A stretch of DNA of 64,000 nt from Streptomyces sp. NBC_01754. GTDB lineage: Bacteria; Actinomycetota; Actinomycetes; Streptomycetales; Streptomycetaceae. The stretch is taken from assembly GCF_035918015.1 (NCBI RefSeq), contig NZ_CP109132.1, positions 6,138,001 to 6,202,000 of the forward strand, in the 5' to 3' direction. Each line of letters begins with the position of its first letter. Within the stretch, counting starts at the first letter, position 1. The position numbers and the translations under genes were made by a program. The notes under the pieces are model-generated. The model saw only the letters and a list, made by a program, of their open reading frames with translations, made no database searches and was not told the DNA's origin. This document shows positions 1-9,878 of this stretch, one piece after another.

Positions 1-663
1 GACGAACTGTGGGAGGAGAGACCGCCCGGCGGTCCCACCGCGACGGTCCAGACCTACATCAAGCAGTTGCGCGGGAACATCGCCGCCGCGCTCGGCCCGG
101 CCCCGGGGGTCTCGGCGCACGACGTCCTGAGCCGCGGACACACGGGATACCAGCTGAACGTTCCGGCGGGCGGGCTGGACACCCGCCAGTTCGAGAGGGA
201 GGCGCGGCGCGGTACCCGGACGCTCGGCGAGGGCGACAGCGACCTCGCGGCCCGGCTGCTGGCGACGGCACTGTCCCGGTGGCGGGGCCCGGCACTCGAC
301 GGCGTGCGCCGGGGACCGGCGCTGCGGGCCGAAGCGCTACGGCTCGAAGAAGCACGGCTGACCACTCTGGAGACCAGGATCACCGCCGACCTGATGCGCG
401 GCAGGCACACCGAACTGGTCAGCGAACTCATCGGGCTGACGAGCCGTCACCCGCTGGTGGAGAGTCTGCACGCGCAGCTGATGCTCGCGCTCCACCGAAG
501 CGGGCGCAGCTCGCAGGCGCTCGAGGTCTTCCGCCGGCTGCGTGAGACGTACGTCCGTGAACTCGGCCTGGAGCCCTCGCGCCGGCTCCAGGAGCTGCAC
601 CGCTCGGTGCTGGCGGACGCGCCGCAGCTGGACGCGCCCATGACCAGTTTGGCCGCCTTTTAG
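1..663 (+). CDS. SARP-family transcriptional regulator, 5' end outside window
   Basis: The reading frame is open from base 1, so the N-terminus lies before the window. What remains is the end of the OmpR-like winged-helix DNA-binding domain (the window opens in DELW, then VQTYIKQLR) followed by a complete bacterial transcriptional activation domain with its helical repeats (for example RHPLVESLHAQLMLALHRSG, then ELGLEPSRRLQELH). The protein ends about 30 residues after this domain, so it is a short SARP without the ATPase extension seen at 23.5-26.2 kb. SARPs activate antibiotic clusters by binding repeats near the -35 region. Its position at the edge of the tetronate-like cluster suggests a pathway-specific activator. 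That role is inferred; the family call is firm. Confidence 0.85.
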   Translation, partial: DELWEERPPGGPTATVQTYIKQLRGNIAAALGPAPGVSAHDVLSRGHTGYQLNVPAGGLDTRQFEREARRGTRTLGEGDSDLAARLLATALSRWRGPALDGVRRGPALRAEALRLEEARLTTLETRITADLMRGRHTELVSELIGLTSRHPLVESLHAQLMLALHRSGRSSQALEVFRRLRETYVRELGLEPSRRLQELHRSVLADAPQLDAPMTSLAAF

Positions 664-864
664 CGGCCGCCCCCACGCTGGTCCCCGTGCCGGCCGGCGC
701 CTGCCCCACCGCGGGACGCGGCTCCGGCCGGCGGGCAGCGGCGAGGCCCCACCCGTACCGCGGGCCGGGCCTCACGCGGCCCTGCCGACCGGCTCCGGGA
801 ACCGCGCGGTGCGGCGGGCCCGGCCGGCACACCGGATCCGACAAGCCCGAGGCGGAGCGACCAC

Positions 865-1650
865 ATGACCCGATACCTGTCCCTGACGAGCACGGACCGC
901 ACGACAGGCACCCGGCTGCGGATGCTCTGCTTCCCGTACGCCGGCGGTGGCGCCTCCGCCTACGGGCGGTGGCAGCGCGGCCTGGACGTGCACGGCGCCG
1001 GCGTGGACGTCCTGCCCGTCCAGCTACCCGGGCGTGAGGGGCGCATCGCGGAGCCCAGGTTCACGGACCTGGGCGACCTGGTGGCCGACCTGGACGCGCA
1101 GCTCGACGACGAACTCCACCTGCCGCACGTACTCTACGGGCACAGCATGGGGGCGCTCATCGCCTACAGCCTGGTGATGCGCCGGCAACTGCGCGGCGCC
1201 ACGCTGCCGTCCGCGCTCGTCCTCAGCGCCTACCGCGCACCGCACCTGCCGGCCCCGCAGATCGCCGACCCGGATGCCGGCGACGAGGAACTCCTGGAGA
1301 GCCTCGCCTCTCTCGGGGGCATCCCCCGGGCCCTGCTCAGCCACCCGGAGTTCCTGTCGGCCCTGCTGCCGGTGGCCAGGGACGACCTGATGATGTGCAC
1401 CACCGGCACGGCCGGCGTCGACAGTGAACCGGTGCGGGTGCCGCTGCACCTGTTCGCGGCGCGCAGGGACCGGCTGGTCTCCGTGCCCGAGGTGGTCGCC
1501 TGGCGCCGTCACGCCGGCCGCGGCTGCGAGGTGCGGACGATGCCCGGCGGGCACTTCTTCATCCGCGCGCACGAGGACACCTTCCTGCACGAGCTGTCCT
1601 GCCTGCTGCGCCCCTACGCGCCGGCCCCCGTGCCGGCCGGGGTGGCGTAG
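865..1650 (+). CDS. Type II thioesterase (RifR/GrsT family)
   Basis: A 261-residue alpha/beta hydrolase. Visible features are the family start (LCFPYAGGGASAY, residues 21-33), the nucleophile elbow GHSMG with Ser94, and a C-terminal GGHFF with His230. Type II thioesterases clear misacylated or stalled phosphopantetheine arms on polyketide and peptide synthases. Here the likely clients are the two free ACPs and the KS-AT-ACP protein downstream. The ATG at 865 follows a GGAG at workable spacing. It reads in the same direction as the SARP before it and the small membrane protein after it. Confidence 0.9.
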   Translation: MTRYLSLTSTDRTTGTRLRMLCFPYAGGGASAYGRWQRGLDVHGAGVDVLPVQLPGREGRIAEPRFTDLGDLVADLDAQLDDELHLPHVLYGHSMGALIAYSLVMRRQLRGATLPSALVLSAYRAPHLPAPQIADPDAGDEELLESLASLGGIPRALLSHPEFLSALLPVARDDLMMCTTGTAGVDSEPVRVPLHLFAARRDRLVSVPEVVAWRRHAGRGCEVRTMPGGHFFIRAHEDTFLHELSCLLRPYAPAPVPAGVA

Positions 1651-1740
1651 GGAGGCAGACGCCACGGCGGTACCCGGCCGGCGGGCGCGGACCGCCGGAC
1701 CCACCGCACCACCACCGCACCACCGAGAGGGAGAGAGCCG

Positions 1741-2157
1741 ATGACACACAGCACCGCCGAAGGGGCCACGAGGAGCTCGGCGTCACGGCCCGTCCGTGCC
1801 GCCTGGGGACTGCTGGGCGCCTTTCTGCTGGTCTGGGTGGTGTTCGAAGCGGTCAAGCACGGCGGATGGGTGATCCCGCTCGCGGTGCTCGGCCTCGTCG
1901 TGCCCGACCTGTCGTTCTTCGCCGGGGCCTCGGGGGAGCACCGGCCGGGCCAGCTCCCGAGGGGCACCGTCGCGGTGTACAACCTGGTGCACCGGCCGCT
2001 CGTCCCCCTCGTGCTGATGGTGCCTCCCGCCGCCCTCGCGGACGGACCGGGTGACAACGCCGCGCCGTTCACCTTCGGCCTCGCCTGGCTGACGCACATC
2101 GCGCTGGACCGGGCGATGGGATACGGCCTGCGCACCGCCGACGGATGGCAACGCTGA
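1741..2157 (+). CDS. DUF4260-family small membrane protein
   Basis: 138 residues with about three hydrophobic segments (around 19-35, 41-55 and 82-95). The C-terminal signature LTHIALDRAMGYGLRT is typical of DUF4260 proteins. The function of this family is not known. A GAGAGGGAGAG tract just upstream serves as ribosome binding site. It lies between the thioesterase and the P450; whether it takes part in biosynthesis cannot be told from sequence. Confidence 0.75.
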   Translation: MTHSTAEGATRSSASRPVRAAWGLLGAFLLVWVVFEAVKHGGWVIPLAVLGLVVPDLSFFAGASGEHRPGQLPRGTVAVYNLVHRPLVPLVLMVPPAALADGPGDNAAPFTFGLAWLTHIALDRAMGYGLRTADGWQR

Positions 2158-2273
2158 TCCGCACAGCTCGCGACCGTCCGGGGTCCGGCCCGGGCGCACG
2201 GGCCGGTCCCGCGGCTTTGCCGGGGCGCAAGGCCGCGTTGTGAGGATCCCTTCAGCCTGCACGCACTTCAGCC

Positions 2274-2299
2274 GTACGGGGCCGAGGCCGGCCCCGTAC
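2274..2299 (+). promoter_or_regulatory. Perfect 11-bp inverted repeat in the P450 leader
   Basis: GTACGGGGCCG, a 4-base loop, then its exact complement, ending 29 bases before the P450 ATG. Just upstream, CTTCAGCC occurs twice (2250 and 2266) with a 16-base period. It could be an operator or an mRNA hairpin controlling the P450. No T-tract follows, so a terminator is less likely. Confidence 0.4.
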
Positions 2300-2328
2300 C
2301 CACCCGATCGCACGTCACGGAGGCAGCC

Positions 2329-3555
2329 ATGGACCCTGTGGACACCGAGCCGCAGTCGGCTTCGAGCACCATGAAGTATCCCTTCGCCCGCCCTTCCGCC
2401 GTCGAGATCCCGCGCGTCTACGAGGAGCTGCGCGGCGGCTGCCCCGTCGCCCGGGTCCAGTTGCCCAGTGGCGACGAGGGCTACGTCGTCTCGCGGTACG
2501 ACGACGTGCGTACGGTCCTGTCGGACGGGCGGTTCAGCCGCAAGGCCACCACCGAGCCCGGCGCGCCCCAACTGACGAGCACGCCCCCGCTGGCGGGCGG
2601 CCTCTTCACCATGGACCCGCCCGAACACACACGGCTGCGGAAGCTGGTCTCCCGGGAGTTCACCGCACGCCGGGTGCAGAATCTGCGCCCGCGCATCCAG
2701 GAGCTGACCGACGGGCTCCTGGACTCCATGGAGAAGCTCACGGGACCCGTGGACCTCAACACCGAACTGGCCTTCCCGCTGCCGGTGATGGTGATCTGCG
2801 AACTCCTCGGTGTGCCCTTCGAGGACCGCGACCGCTTCCGTGGCTGGTCGGACGCCTTCGTCTCGCTCACCTCGCACACGCCGGAAGAGACGGCGATGCA
2901 GCGCAAGTCGATGATCGAGTACCTGGCCGCGCTGGTCCGGCGCAAGCGCGAGGAGCCCACCGACGACCTCATGAGCGCGCTGATCACCGCGCACGACGAG
3001 GAGGGCAGGCTCTCCGAGCACGAGCTGATCACCATGAGCATCACCCTGCTCGTGGCCGGGCACGAGACCACGGTCAGCATGATCGGCACCTGTGTGCTGA
3101 CCCTGCTGCGCCACCCCGAGCACCTGGCCGCGCTGCGTGCCGACCCGAGCATGATCGAACACGCCGTCGAGGAGCTGATGCGCGTCAACCCGATCGGCGA
3201 CGGGGGGCCCCTGCGGGTCACCCTGGAGGACGTGGAGCTGGCCGACACCGTGATCCCGAAGGGGAGCGCGGTCCTGGCGGCGGTCTGCTCGGCCAACCAG
3301 GACCCCACCCGCTTCCCCGAGGGGTCCGCCGCCGCGTTCGACCCGGCGAGGCCCTCGGCCAACCAGCACGTCGCCTTCGGCCACGGGCCGCACTTCTGCC
3401 TCGGCGCCGCACTGGCCCGTGCCGAACTCCAGATCGTCATCGGGACGCTGATACGCCGCTTCCCGGAACTGCGCCTCGCCGCGGACGTCGAGGACATGCG
3501 GATGACCACCGGGATGATGGTGCACGGCCTGACCCGGCTGCCCGTGACCTGGTAG
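2329..3555 (+). CDS. Cytochrome P450 monooxygenase
   Basis: 408 residues, normal length for a soluble bacterial class I P450. The I-helix oxygen-binding motif AGHETT is near residue 243, the K-helix ExxR is seen as EELMR, and the heme loop FGHGPHFCLG places the thiolate ligand at Cys357. It probably hydroxylates or epoxidises the cluster product or an acyl intermediate. No dedicated ferredoxin or reductase lies beside it; the nearest ferredoxin is at 27.5 kb. It converges with the flavin monooxygenase across a very long hairpin. Confidence 0.93.
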   Translation: MDPVDTEPQSASSTMKYPFARPSAVEIPRVYEELRGGCPVARVQLPSGDEGYVVSRYDDVRTVLSDGRFSRKATTEPGAPQLTSTPPLAGGLFTMDPPEHTRLRKLVSREFTARRVQNLRPRIQELTDGLLDSMEKLTGPVDLNTELAFPLPVMVICELLGVPFEDRDRFRGWSDAFVSLTSHTPEETAMQRKSMIEYLAALVRRKREEPTDDLMSALITAHDEEGRLSEHELITMSITLLVAGHETTVSMIGTCVLTLLRHPEHLAALRADPSMIEHAVEELMRVNPIGDGGPLRVTLEDVELADTVIPKGSAVLAAVCSANQDPTRFPEGSAAAFDPARPSANQHVAFGHGPHFCLGAALARAELQIVIGTLIRRFPELRLAADVEDMRMTTGMMVHGLTRLPVTW

Positions 3556-3672
3556 CGGCCGGCGGTGGCACCGGTCCGCGCCCCGGTCCGGTGCACCACC
3601 GGCCCCGTGGGCGCCGACCCCGCAGGGGCCCCGGGTCCGCCGAGCCGCCGGGCGGACCGCCCACCGGACCCG

Positions 3673-3737
3673 GCGGGCGCGGAGAAGGCCCTGGCCCGTA
3701 CGTCTCGCGTACGGGCCAGGGCCTTCTCCGCGCCCGC
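3673..3737. terminator. Bidirectional terminator hairpin with a 30-bp perfect stem
   Basis: Bases 3673-3702 are an exact reverse complement of 3708-3737, with a 5-base loop (TCTCG). It sits between the convergent ends of the P450 (3555) and the flavin monooxygenase (3813), where a two-way terminator is expected. There is no U-tract on either side, as is common in Streptomyces. A stem this long without one mismatch is unusual. Confidence 0.8.
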
Positions 3738-3812
3738 GGTCCCGCGCGGCCCGGTGCCCTCTCCGGCCCGGACACGGGTCCCGGGACCTCCGCGGCCCCG
3801 GAACGGGGACGC

Positions 3813-5063
3813 TCAGACGCGTGTGGAGGCGCCCTGGGCCCGTACCTCGTGCGGCCCCGGCTTCTGCAACTGGAAGTAGGCCCCGGCGAGCACCCGCTGC
3901 TTGAGCGACCGGCTCCGGTCGGCCACCCGGTACAGGGACCGCCGGAACACGGCGCCCGCCCCGTGCAGGGCGAACAGCTTCTCCTGTCGCAGCTGGAGGC
4001 CCCTCGACTTGTCCACCGACGCCTCCCGGGCCTCCTGGAACCGGGCGCAGGACCGGGACAGCTCCTCGACACCGCCGCCGGCGTCGTACGCCTGCCGCAC
4101 CAGGGGCGCCAGGGTGGCCGCGTCGATGATCGCGTGGTTGACGCCCTGGCCGAGGATCGGCGTCAGGGTGTGTGCCGCGTCCCCGATGAGTACGAGCCCC
4201 GGCGACGACCAGCGCGGCACCAGTGTGGTGAAGATGTCCAGCATCGAGGTGTCGGACCAGGCGCGTATCTCGCTGCGCACGGTGCCGGACAGCTCCGGGG
4301 CGAGCCGGTCCAGCCGTTCGTGCAGGGCCGGGAGGCCCTTGGCGCGCAGCTCCTTGAGGCCGCCCTTGGGAATGTTGAACCCCACCCGCACACTGTCCGG
4401 GTGGGTCGGGATGAACAGCCCGTGCTGATCCCCCTGGATCCGGATCCGGTACGTGCGGTCGTCCCACTCGGCCGGGAACGGCAGCTTCAGCCACACGACG
4501 TCCCGGTCCAGCGGCACCCGGGTGTAGGGCAGCGCGGACATCTCGCGGACCTTGCTGAACCTGCCGTCCGCGGCCACGGTCAGGTCCGCGTGCACGGTGA
4601 CCGTGCCCTCCGGTGTCCTGGCCCGCACCCCGGTGACCGGCCCGTCGCCCTCCCGCACCAGGCCGACCGCCGTCGCCCGGCGCACCAGTGTGAAGTGCTC
4701 GGGGTACTCCTCCCCGGCCTCCGCCAGCGCGGACAGCAGGGCCGGCTGCGGCATCTCCACCGGATACGGCTGCGGATAGGGGAACTTGGTGAAATCGGCG
4801 CCCAGTACCTTGCGGCCCGAGTCCACGATCTCCATGCGGTGCATCTGCTGGTAGGCGCCGTCCAGCCGGTCGAGGATCCCCAGCCGGTTCAGTAGCCAGA
4901 CCGAGTCGGGTGACACCGACTCACCCCGGAAGGAGCGGTCGAAGTGGCCGCTCTGCTCCAGAACCACGACGGAGACCGATCGCCTGGCGAGCTCCACGGC
5001 CAGCGTGAGACCGGCCGGGCCCCCACCGACCACGCACACCTGTGCGGTCAGCTCAGTTGTCAT
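3813..5063 (-). CDS. FAD-dependent monooxygenase (UbiH/PHBH-type)
   Basis: About 416 residues. The N-terminal dinucleotide-binding motif VVGGGPAGLTLAVELAR begins near residue 9, a DG motif follows (AADGRFSKVRE), and the ribityl-binding GD motif reads LIGDAAHTLTPILGQG. These are the three landmarks of group A flavoprotein hydroxylases and related halogenases; no halogenase lysine motif was noticed. It likely oxidises the cluster product. An upstream in-frame ATG exists, but the start at 5063 gives the standard N-terminus and leaves the promoter motifs at 5118-5187 outside the gene. Confidence 0.88.
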   Translation of the reverse strand: MTTELTAQVCVVGGGPAGLTLAVELARRSVSVVVLEQSGHFDRSFRGESVSPDSVWLLNRLGILDRLDGAYQQMHRMEIVDSGRKVLGADFTKFPYPQPYPVEMPQPALLSALAEAGEEYPEHFTLVRRATAVGLVREGDGPVTGVRARTPEGTVTVHADLTVAADGRFSKVREMSALPYTRVPLDRDVVWLKLPFPAEWDDRTYRIRIQGDQHGLFIPTHPDSVRVGFNIPKGGLKELRAKGLPALHERLDRLAPELSGTVRSEIRAWSDTSMLDIFTTLVPRWSSPGLVLIGDAAHTLTPILGQGVNHAIIDAATLAPLVRQAYDAGGGVEELSRSCARFQEAREASVDKSRGLQLRQEKLFALHGAGAVFRRSLYRVADRSRSLKQRVLAGAYFQLQKPGPHEVRAQGASTRV

Positions 5064-5117
5064 CGTCAATGCTGCCTTTCCGGAGGAGTCATGGTCGGCC
5101 GATGGTTGGCGCACCGG

Positions 5118-5134
5118 CTAAAGAGCCCCTTGCG
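5118..5134 (-). promoter_or_regulatory. Cluster promoter motif, copy A
   Basis: Read on the minus strand this is CGCAAGGGGCTCTTTAG, about 55 bases upstream of the flavin monooxygenase start. It matches copies B, C and D without gaps at 11 or more of 17 positions. It is probably an operator for a cluster regulator. Confidence 0.55.
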
Positions 5135-5170
5135 GACCTGCCCGCGGCGCCGGGCGCGCCCGCCTCGCCG

Positions 5171-5187
5171 CTAAAGGGACGCTTGTG
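5171..5187 (-). promoter_or_regulatory. Cluster promoter motif, copy B
   Basis: The minus strand reads CACAAGCGTCCCTTTAG. It lies between the divergent flavin monooxygenase and SRPBCC genes, 17 bases before the -35 element proposed for the SRPBCC promoter, so it could act on both. Confidence 0.6.
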
Positions 5188-5203
5188 CGAGGCCGTTACG
5201 TGG

Positions 5204-5232
5204 TTGGGCGCGGGCCGGGCACTCACTAGCGT
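5204..5232 (+). promoter_or_regulatory. Predicted promoter of the SRPBCC gene
   Basis: TTGGGC (5204-5209), a 17-base spacer and TAGCGT (5227-5232) resemble a vegetative sigma-factor promoter. The predicted transcript leader is about 50 bases. Confidence 0.45.
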
Positions 5233-5287
5233 GGGGCGTGACTGTCCAGGGGCGGCTCTCGCAGGGCCGTGGAAGGAGCGCCGCGCA

Positions 5288-5725
5288 GTGAAACACATCT
5301 CGTCCGAGGTCACCGTCAACGCCGGGCCCGATGAGGTCTGGTCCGTCCTCGCCGACTTCGAGCGGTTCCACGAGTGGAATCCGTTCCTGGTGGAGGCGGA
5401 GGGCAGGCCCGAACCCGGCACACGTCTCATGCTGAGGTTCCGGCTCCCGGACACGAAGAAGGAGATGGTCTTCCGGCCCACCGTGCTGACGAGCGAACCG
5501 GGCCGGCTGCTGCGCTGGCGCGGCCGGTTCGGCGTGCCCGGCATCTTCGACGGACTGCACAGCTTCGAGCTGACACCGCGTGAGGGCGCCACCCACGTCG
5601 TCCAGAGCGAGACCTTCTCCGGGGTGCTGGTCCCGATGACGGGATCGCTCGTCAGGCAGAGCGAGACCGGCTTCGCCCAGCTGACCGACGCCCTGAAGAA
5701 GCGGGTCGAGGAAGTCACCGCCTGA
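5288..5725 (+). CDS. SRPBCC (START-like) family protein
   Basis: 145 residues with the fold's usual features: an N-terminal strand with AGPDEVWSVLADFERFHEWN, the central SEPGRLLRWRG, and a long C-terminal helix. SRPBCC proteins bind hydrophobic ligands; in polyketide clusters they act as cyclases or dehydratases, or as carriers. The GTG at 5288 is preceded by AAGGAG. Its place in the motif-controlled cluster makes a role on the acyl-tetronate plausible, but the ligand is unknown. Confidence 0.82.
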   Translation: MKHISSEVTVNAGPDEVWSVLADFERFHEWNPFLVEAEGRPEPGTRLMLRFRLPDTKKEMVFRPTVLTSEPGRLLRWRGRFGVPGIFDGLHSFELTPREGATHVVQSETFSGVLVPMTGSLVRQSETGFAQLTDALKKRVEEVTA

Positions 5726-5773
5726 GGCACCGGGGACAGGGGCGCGCGGCCCGTCCACGGCGCGGTCCCGCCA

Positions 5774-5790
5774 CGCAAGCGGCCCTTAAG
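5774..5790 (+). promoter_or_regulatory. Cluster promoter motif, copy C
   Basis: CGCAAGCGGCCCTTAAG, about 130 bases upstream of the FkbH-like gene and reading toward it. A weak -10 candidate (CAGCGT, 5811-5816) follows. Confidence 0.6.
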
Positions 5791-5918
5791 AACGGGCGGA
5801 CATGCTCGGGCAGCGTACCGCCCGCCGTTCGGTCCCGAACGGTGGACGGCGCCACCGGTGCCCGGTCCGGCACCGGCGCAGGAGTCGGCAGAGGCGACCG
5901 AGAAATGAGGCACAGGCC

Positions 5919-7859
5919 GTGACAGCACCAGCAACAGTGCGTCCCCCGGAGACCGGGCGAACCGGTGCGCCGGACCAACTGCGCACGCTGCACGCGCAGG
6001 GCCGGATCGCCGCCGAGTACCCGTCGGTCCCGGCGCTGCTCGCCGAACTCACCGCGGGCACCGACCCCTGGGCGGAACTCTCCCGAGCCGGCCGGCTGCT
6101 CGCCAGGACGGACGCCGGGGAGATCGCCGCACTGCACCCGGGGGCGGTACCGCTGACCACCGCGATCACCGGCCACGGCACCCTCGACGCCCTCGTCCCC
6201 CCGCTCACCGCGCAGCTGGCCCGCCACGGCATCCCGCTGCGGCCGCTGAGCGGCGACTACAACTCCTGGCTGCGCGACCTCCAGGACACCGGCAGCCGGC
6301 TGTACGCGCCGGACACCGACCTCGCGCTCTGCCTGCTCGACGCACAGGTCGTCTTCGACGACCTGCCCACCCCCTGGCGGGTCCAGGACGCGGCCGACGC
6401 CGTCGCGTCCACGCTCGCGCTGCTGGAGCGGCTCGTGGCCCGGTACACGGAGCACGGCAGCGCCCCCCTCGTGCTCAACACACTGCCGCTGCTGCGCGGT
6501 CACACCCAGCAACTGGTCGACCACCACTCGCGCATCGAACTGTCCATACTGTGGCGCGACTTCAACAGCGGGCTGCTGCGGCTCGCACAGCGCCACCCGC
6601 GGGTGCACGTCGTCGACCTCGATCCGCTGGCCAACGAGTGCGGACCCGTCCGGGACAGCCGCCTGGCCGCCTACGCCAAGGTCCACCTCGGTGAGGAACT
6701 GCTCGCCCGGTACGCCCGGGAGATCGGGCACTTCGCCCGCGGTATGCGCGGCCGGGCCAAGAAGGTGCTGGTCGTCGACCTCGACAACACCCTGTGGGAC
6801 GGCATCCTCGGCGACGACGGGCCGACCGGGATCGCCGCCGCCACCACCTACCGGGGCGAGGCGTTCGGAGCCTTCCAGCGCACGGTCAAACAGCTCGGCT
6901 CCCAGGGCATCCTGCTGGCCGTGAGCAGCAAGAACGACCGGGAGCCCGTACTCGGTGTCCTGCGCGACCACCCCGACATGGTGCTGCGGGACTCCGACTT
7001 CCTCCGGATCAACGCCAACTGGAACCCCAAGGACGGCAACCTCCGGGACATCGCCTCCCGGATGAACCTCGGTGTCGACAGCCTCGTCTTCGCCGACGAC
7101 TCGCCCTTCGAACGGGGACTGGTCTCCGCGAGCCTCCCCGAGGTCGCCGTGGTCGCTCTGGACGACGAACCGGCGCTGCACGTCGACAGGCTGCTGGCCG
7201 ACGGCTGGTTCGACGTACGGGAACTCACCCCGGAGGACCGCGCACGGGCCGGCCAGTACCGCACCGAGGCCGAGCGGCGGGACCTGCTCGAGAGCGCGGG
7301 ATCGATGGAGGACTACCTCCGCGACCTGGACGTCCGGGTCAGCCTCTCGCCCGTGCGGGAGCACGAGATCGCACGGGTGTCCCAACTCACCCTGCGCACC
7401 AACCAGTTCAACCTCACCACGCGGCGCCTTCAGCAGGGCGACGTACGCGCGCTGCTCGCCTCACCGGGACATCTGGTGCTGGCCGTGCGGACCCGCGACC
7501 GGTTCGGCGACAACGGCCTCGTGGGAGTGCTCCTCGCCCACCCGGAGGCCGACGGCCTGCACATCGACAACGTGCTGCTGAGCTGCCGGGTCTTCGCCCG
7601 GGGCATCGAGGAGGCGGCCATGGCGGCGGTCCTGGCCCATGCCCGGGACACCGGGGCCGGTCCGGTGCACGGCCGGTACGTGCCCACGTCGAAGAACCAC
7701 CGGGTGCGTGACTTCTTCCCGTCGGTGGGATTCGAGACGGTCCAGGACGAGCCGGAAGGGCCGGCCTCCTTCCGCCATCAGCTGACCGACGTCCTCGACA
7801 TCCCGCCGCACGTGACGCTCGAGGTGTCCTTCACCCCCGACACCCCCGAGAGCGGCTGA
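5919..7859 (+). CDS. FkbH-like HAD-superfamily glyceryl-ACP synthase
   Basis: 646 residues from a GTG with GAGG eight bases upstream; the upstream ATG at 5802 lacks such a site and adds an arginine-rich, non-conserved tail. The HAD catalytic motif VVDLDNTLWDG is near residue 286, followed by VSSKND and FADDSPFE, and a GNAT-like C-terminal domain (QLTLRTNQFNLTTRR, then FGDNGLVGV). FkbH proteins take 1,3-bisphosphoglycerate, remove phosphate and load a glyceryl group onto an ACP. In tetronate clusters this supplies the C3 unit of the ring. The ACP at 17895 is the expected partner. Confidence 0.9.
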   Translation: MTAPATVRPPETGRTGAPDQLRTLHAQGRIAAEYPSVPALLAELTAGTDPWAELSRAGRLLARTDAGEIAALHPGAVPLTTAITGHGTLDALVPPLTAQLARHGIPLRPLSGDYNSWLRDLQDTGSRLYAPDTDLALCLLDAQVVFDDLPTPWRVQDAADAVASTLALLERLVARYTEHGSAPLVLNTLPLLRGHTQQLVDHHSRIELSILWRDFNSGLLRLAQRHPRVHVVDLDPLANECGPVRDSRLAAYAKVHLGEELLARYAREIGHFARGMRGRAKKVLVVDLDNTLWDGILGDDGPTGIAAATTYRGEAFGAFQRTVKQLGSQGILLAVSSKNDREPVLGVLRDHPDMVLRDSDFLRINANWNPKDGNLRDIASRMNLGVDSLVFADDSPFERGLVSASLPEVAVVALDDEPALHVDRLLADGWFDVRELTPEDRARAGQYRTEAERRDLLESAGSMEDYLRDLDVRVSLSPVREHEIARVSQLTLRTNQFNLTTRRLQQGDVRALLASPGHLVLAVRTRDRFGDNGLVGVLLAHPEADGLHIDNVLLSCRVFARGIEEAAMAAVLAHARDTGAGPVHGRYVPTSKNHRVRDFFPSVGFETVQDEPEGPASFRHQLTDVLDIPPHVTLEVSFTPDTPESG

Positions 7860-7922
7860 CACCGCCGCACCCCCGACGCGCCCGGACCTCCCGCCGGACC
7901 CCGCACCAACCCCAGCAGACCG

Positions 7923-7959
7923 CCTGCCGTCCACCCGATCCCCCGGGGTGGACGGCAGG
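7923..7959 (+). terminator. Terminator hairpin after the FkbH-like gene
   Basis: A 14-bp perfect stem (CCTGCCGTCCACCC and its complement) with a 9-base loop, 63 bases after the stop codon. It separates this gene from the core operon, which has its own motif copy. Confidence 0.7.
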
Positions 7960-7996
7960 TCCGCGTCCGGCCCCGCCCCGGCGCCCGCCGGGACCG

Positions 7997-8013
7997 CGCA
8001 AGCGAGCCCTTAG
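7997..8013 (+). promoter_or_regulatory. Cluster promoter motif, copy D
   Basis: CGCAAGCGAGCCCTTAG, about 83 bases before the TTG start of the acyl-AMP ligase, so it probably governs the whole core operon. Confidence 0.6.
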
Positions 8014-8095
8014 CCGCCCCGCGCAGGATCGGGGTGTCCGATCACACCTCGCCGGCGCCTACGCCTGCGGATCTCGGAGAGGTCAGGGAAAGACG

Positions 8096-9877
<1,782 letters not shown>

Positions 9878-9878
9878 G

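Noticed and set aside
1783..4494. 903-codon open frame on the minus strand
   Set aside because: It runs antisense to the P450 and through the hairpin, with repetitive Arg/Gly/Pro composition and no domain; it is a GC-rich shadow frame.
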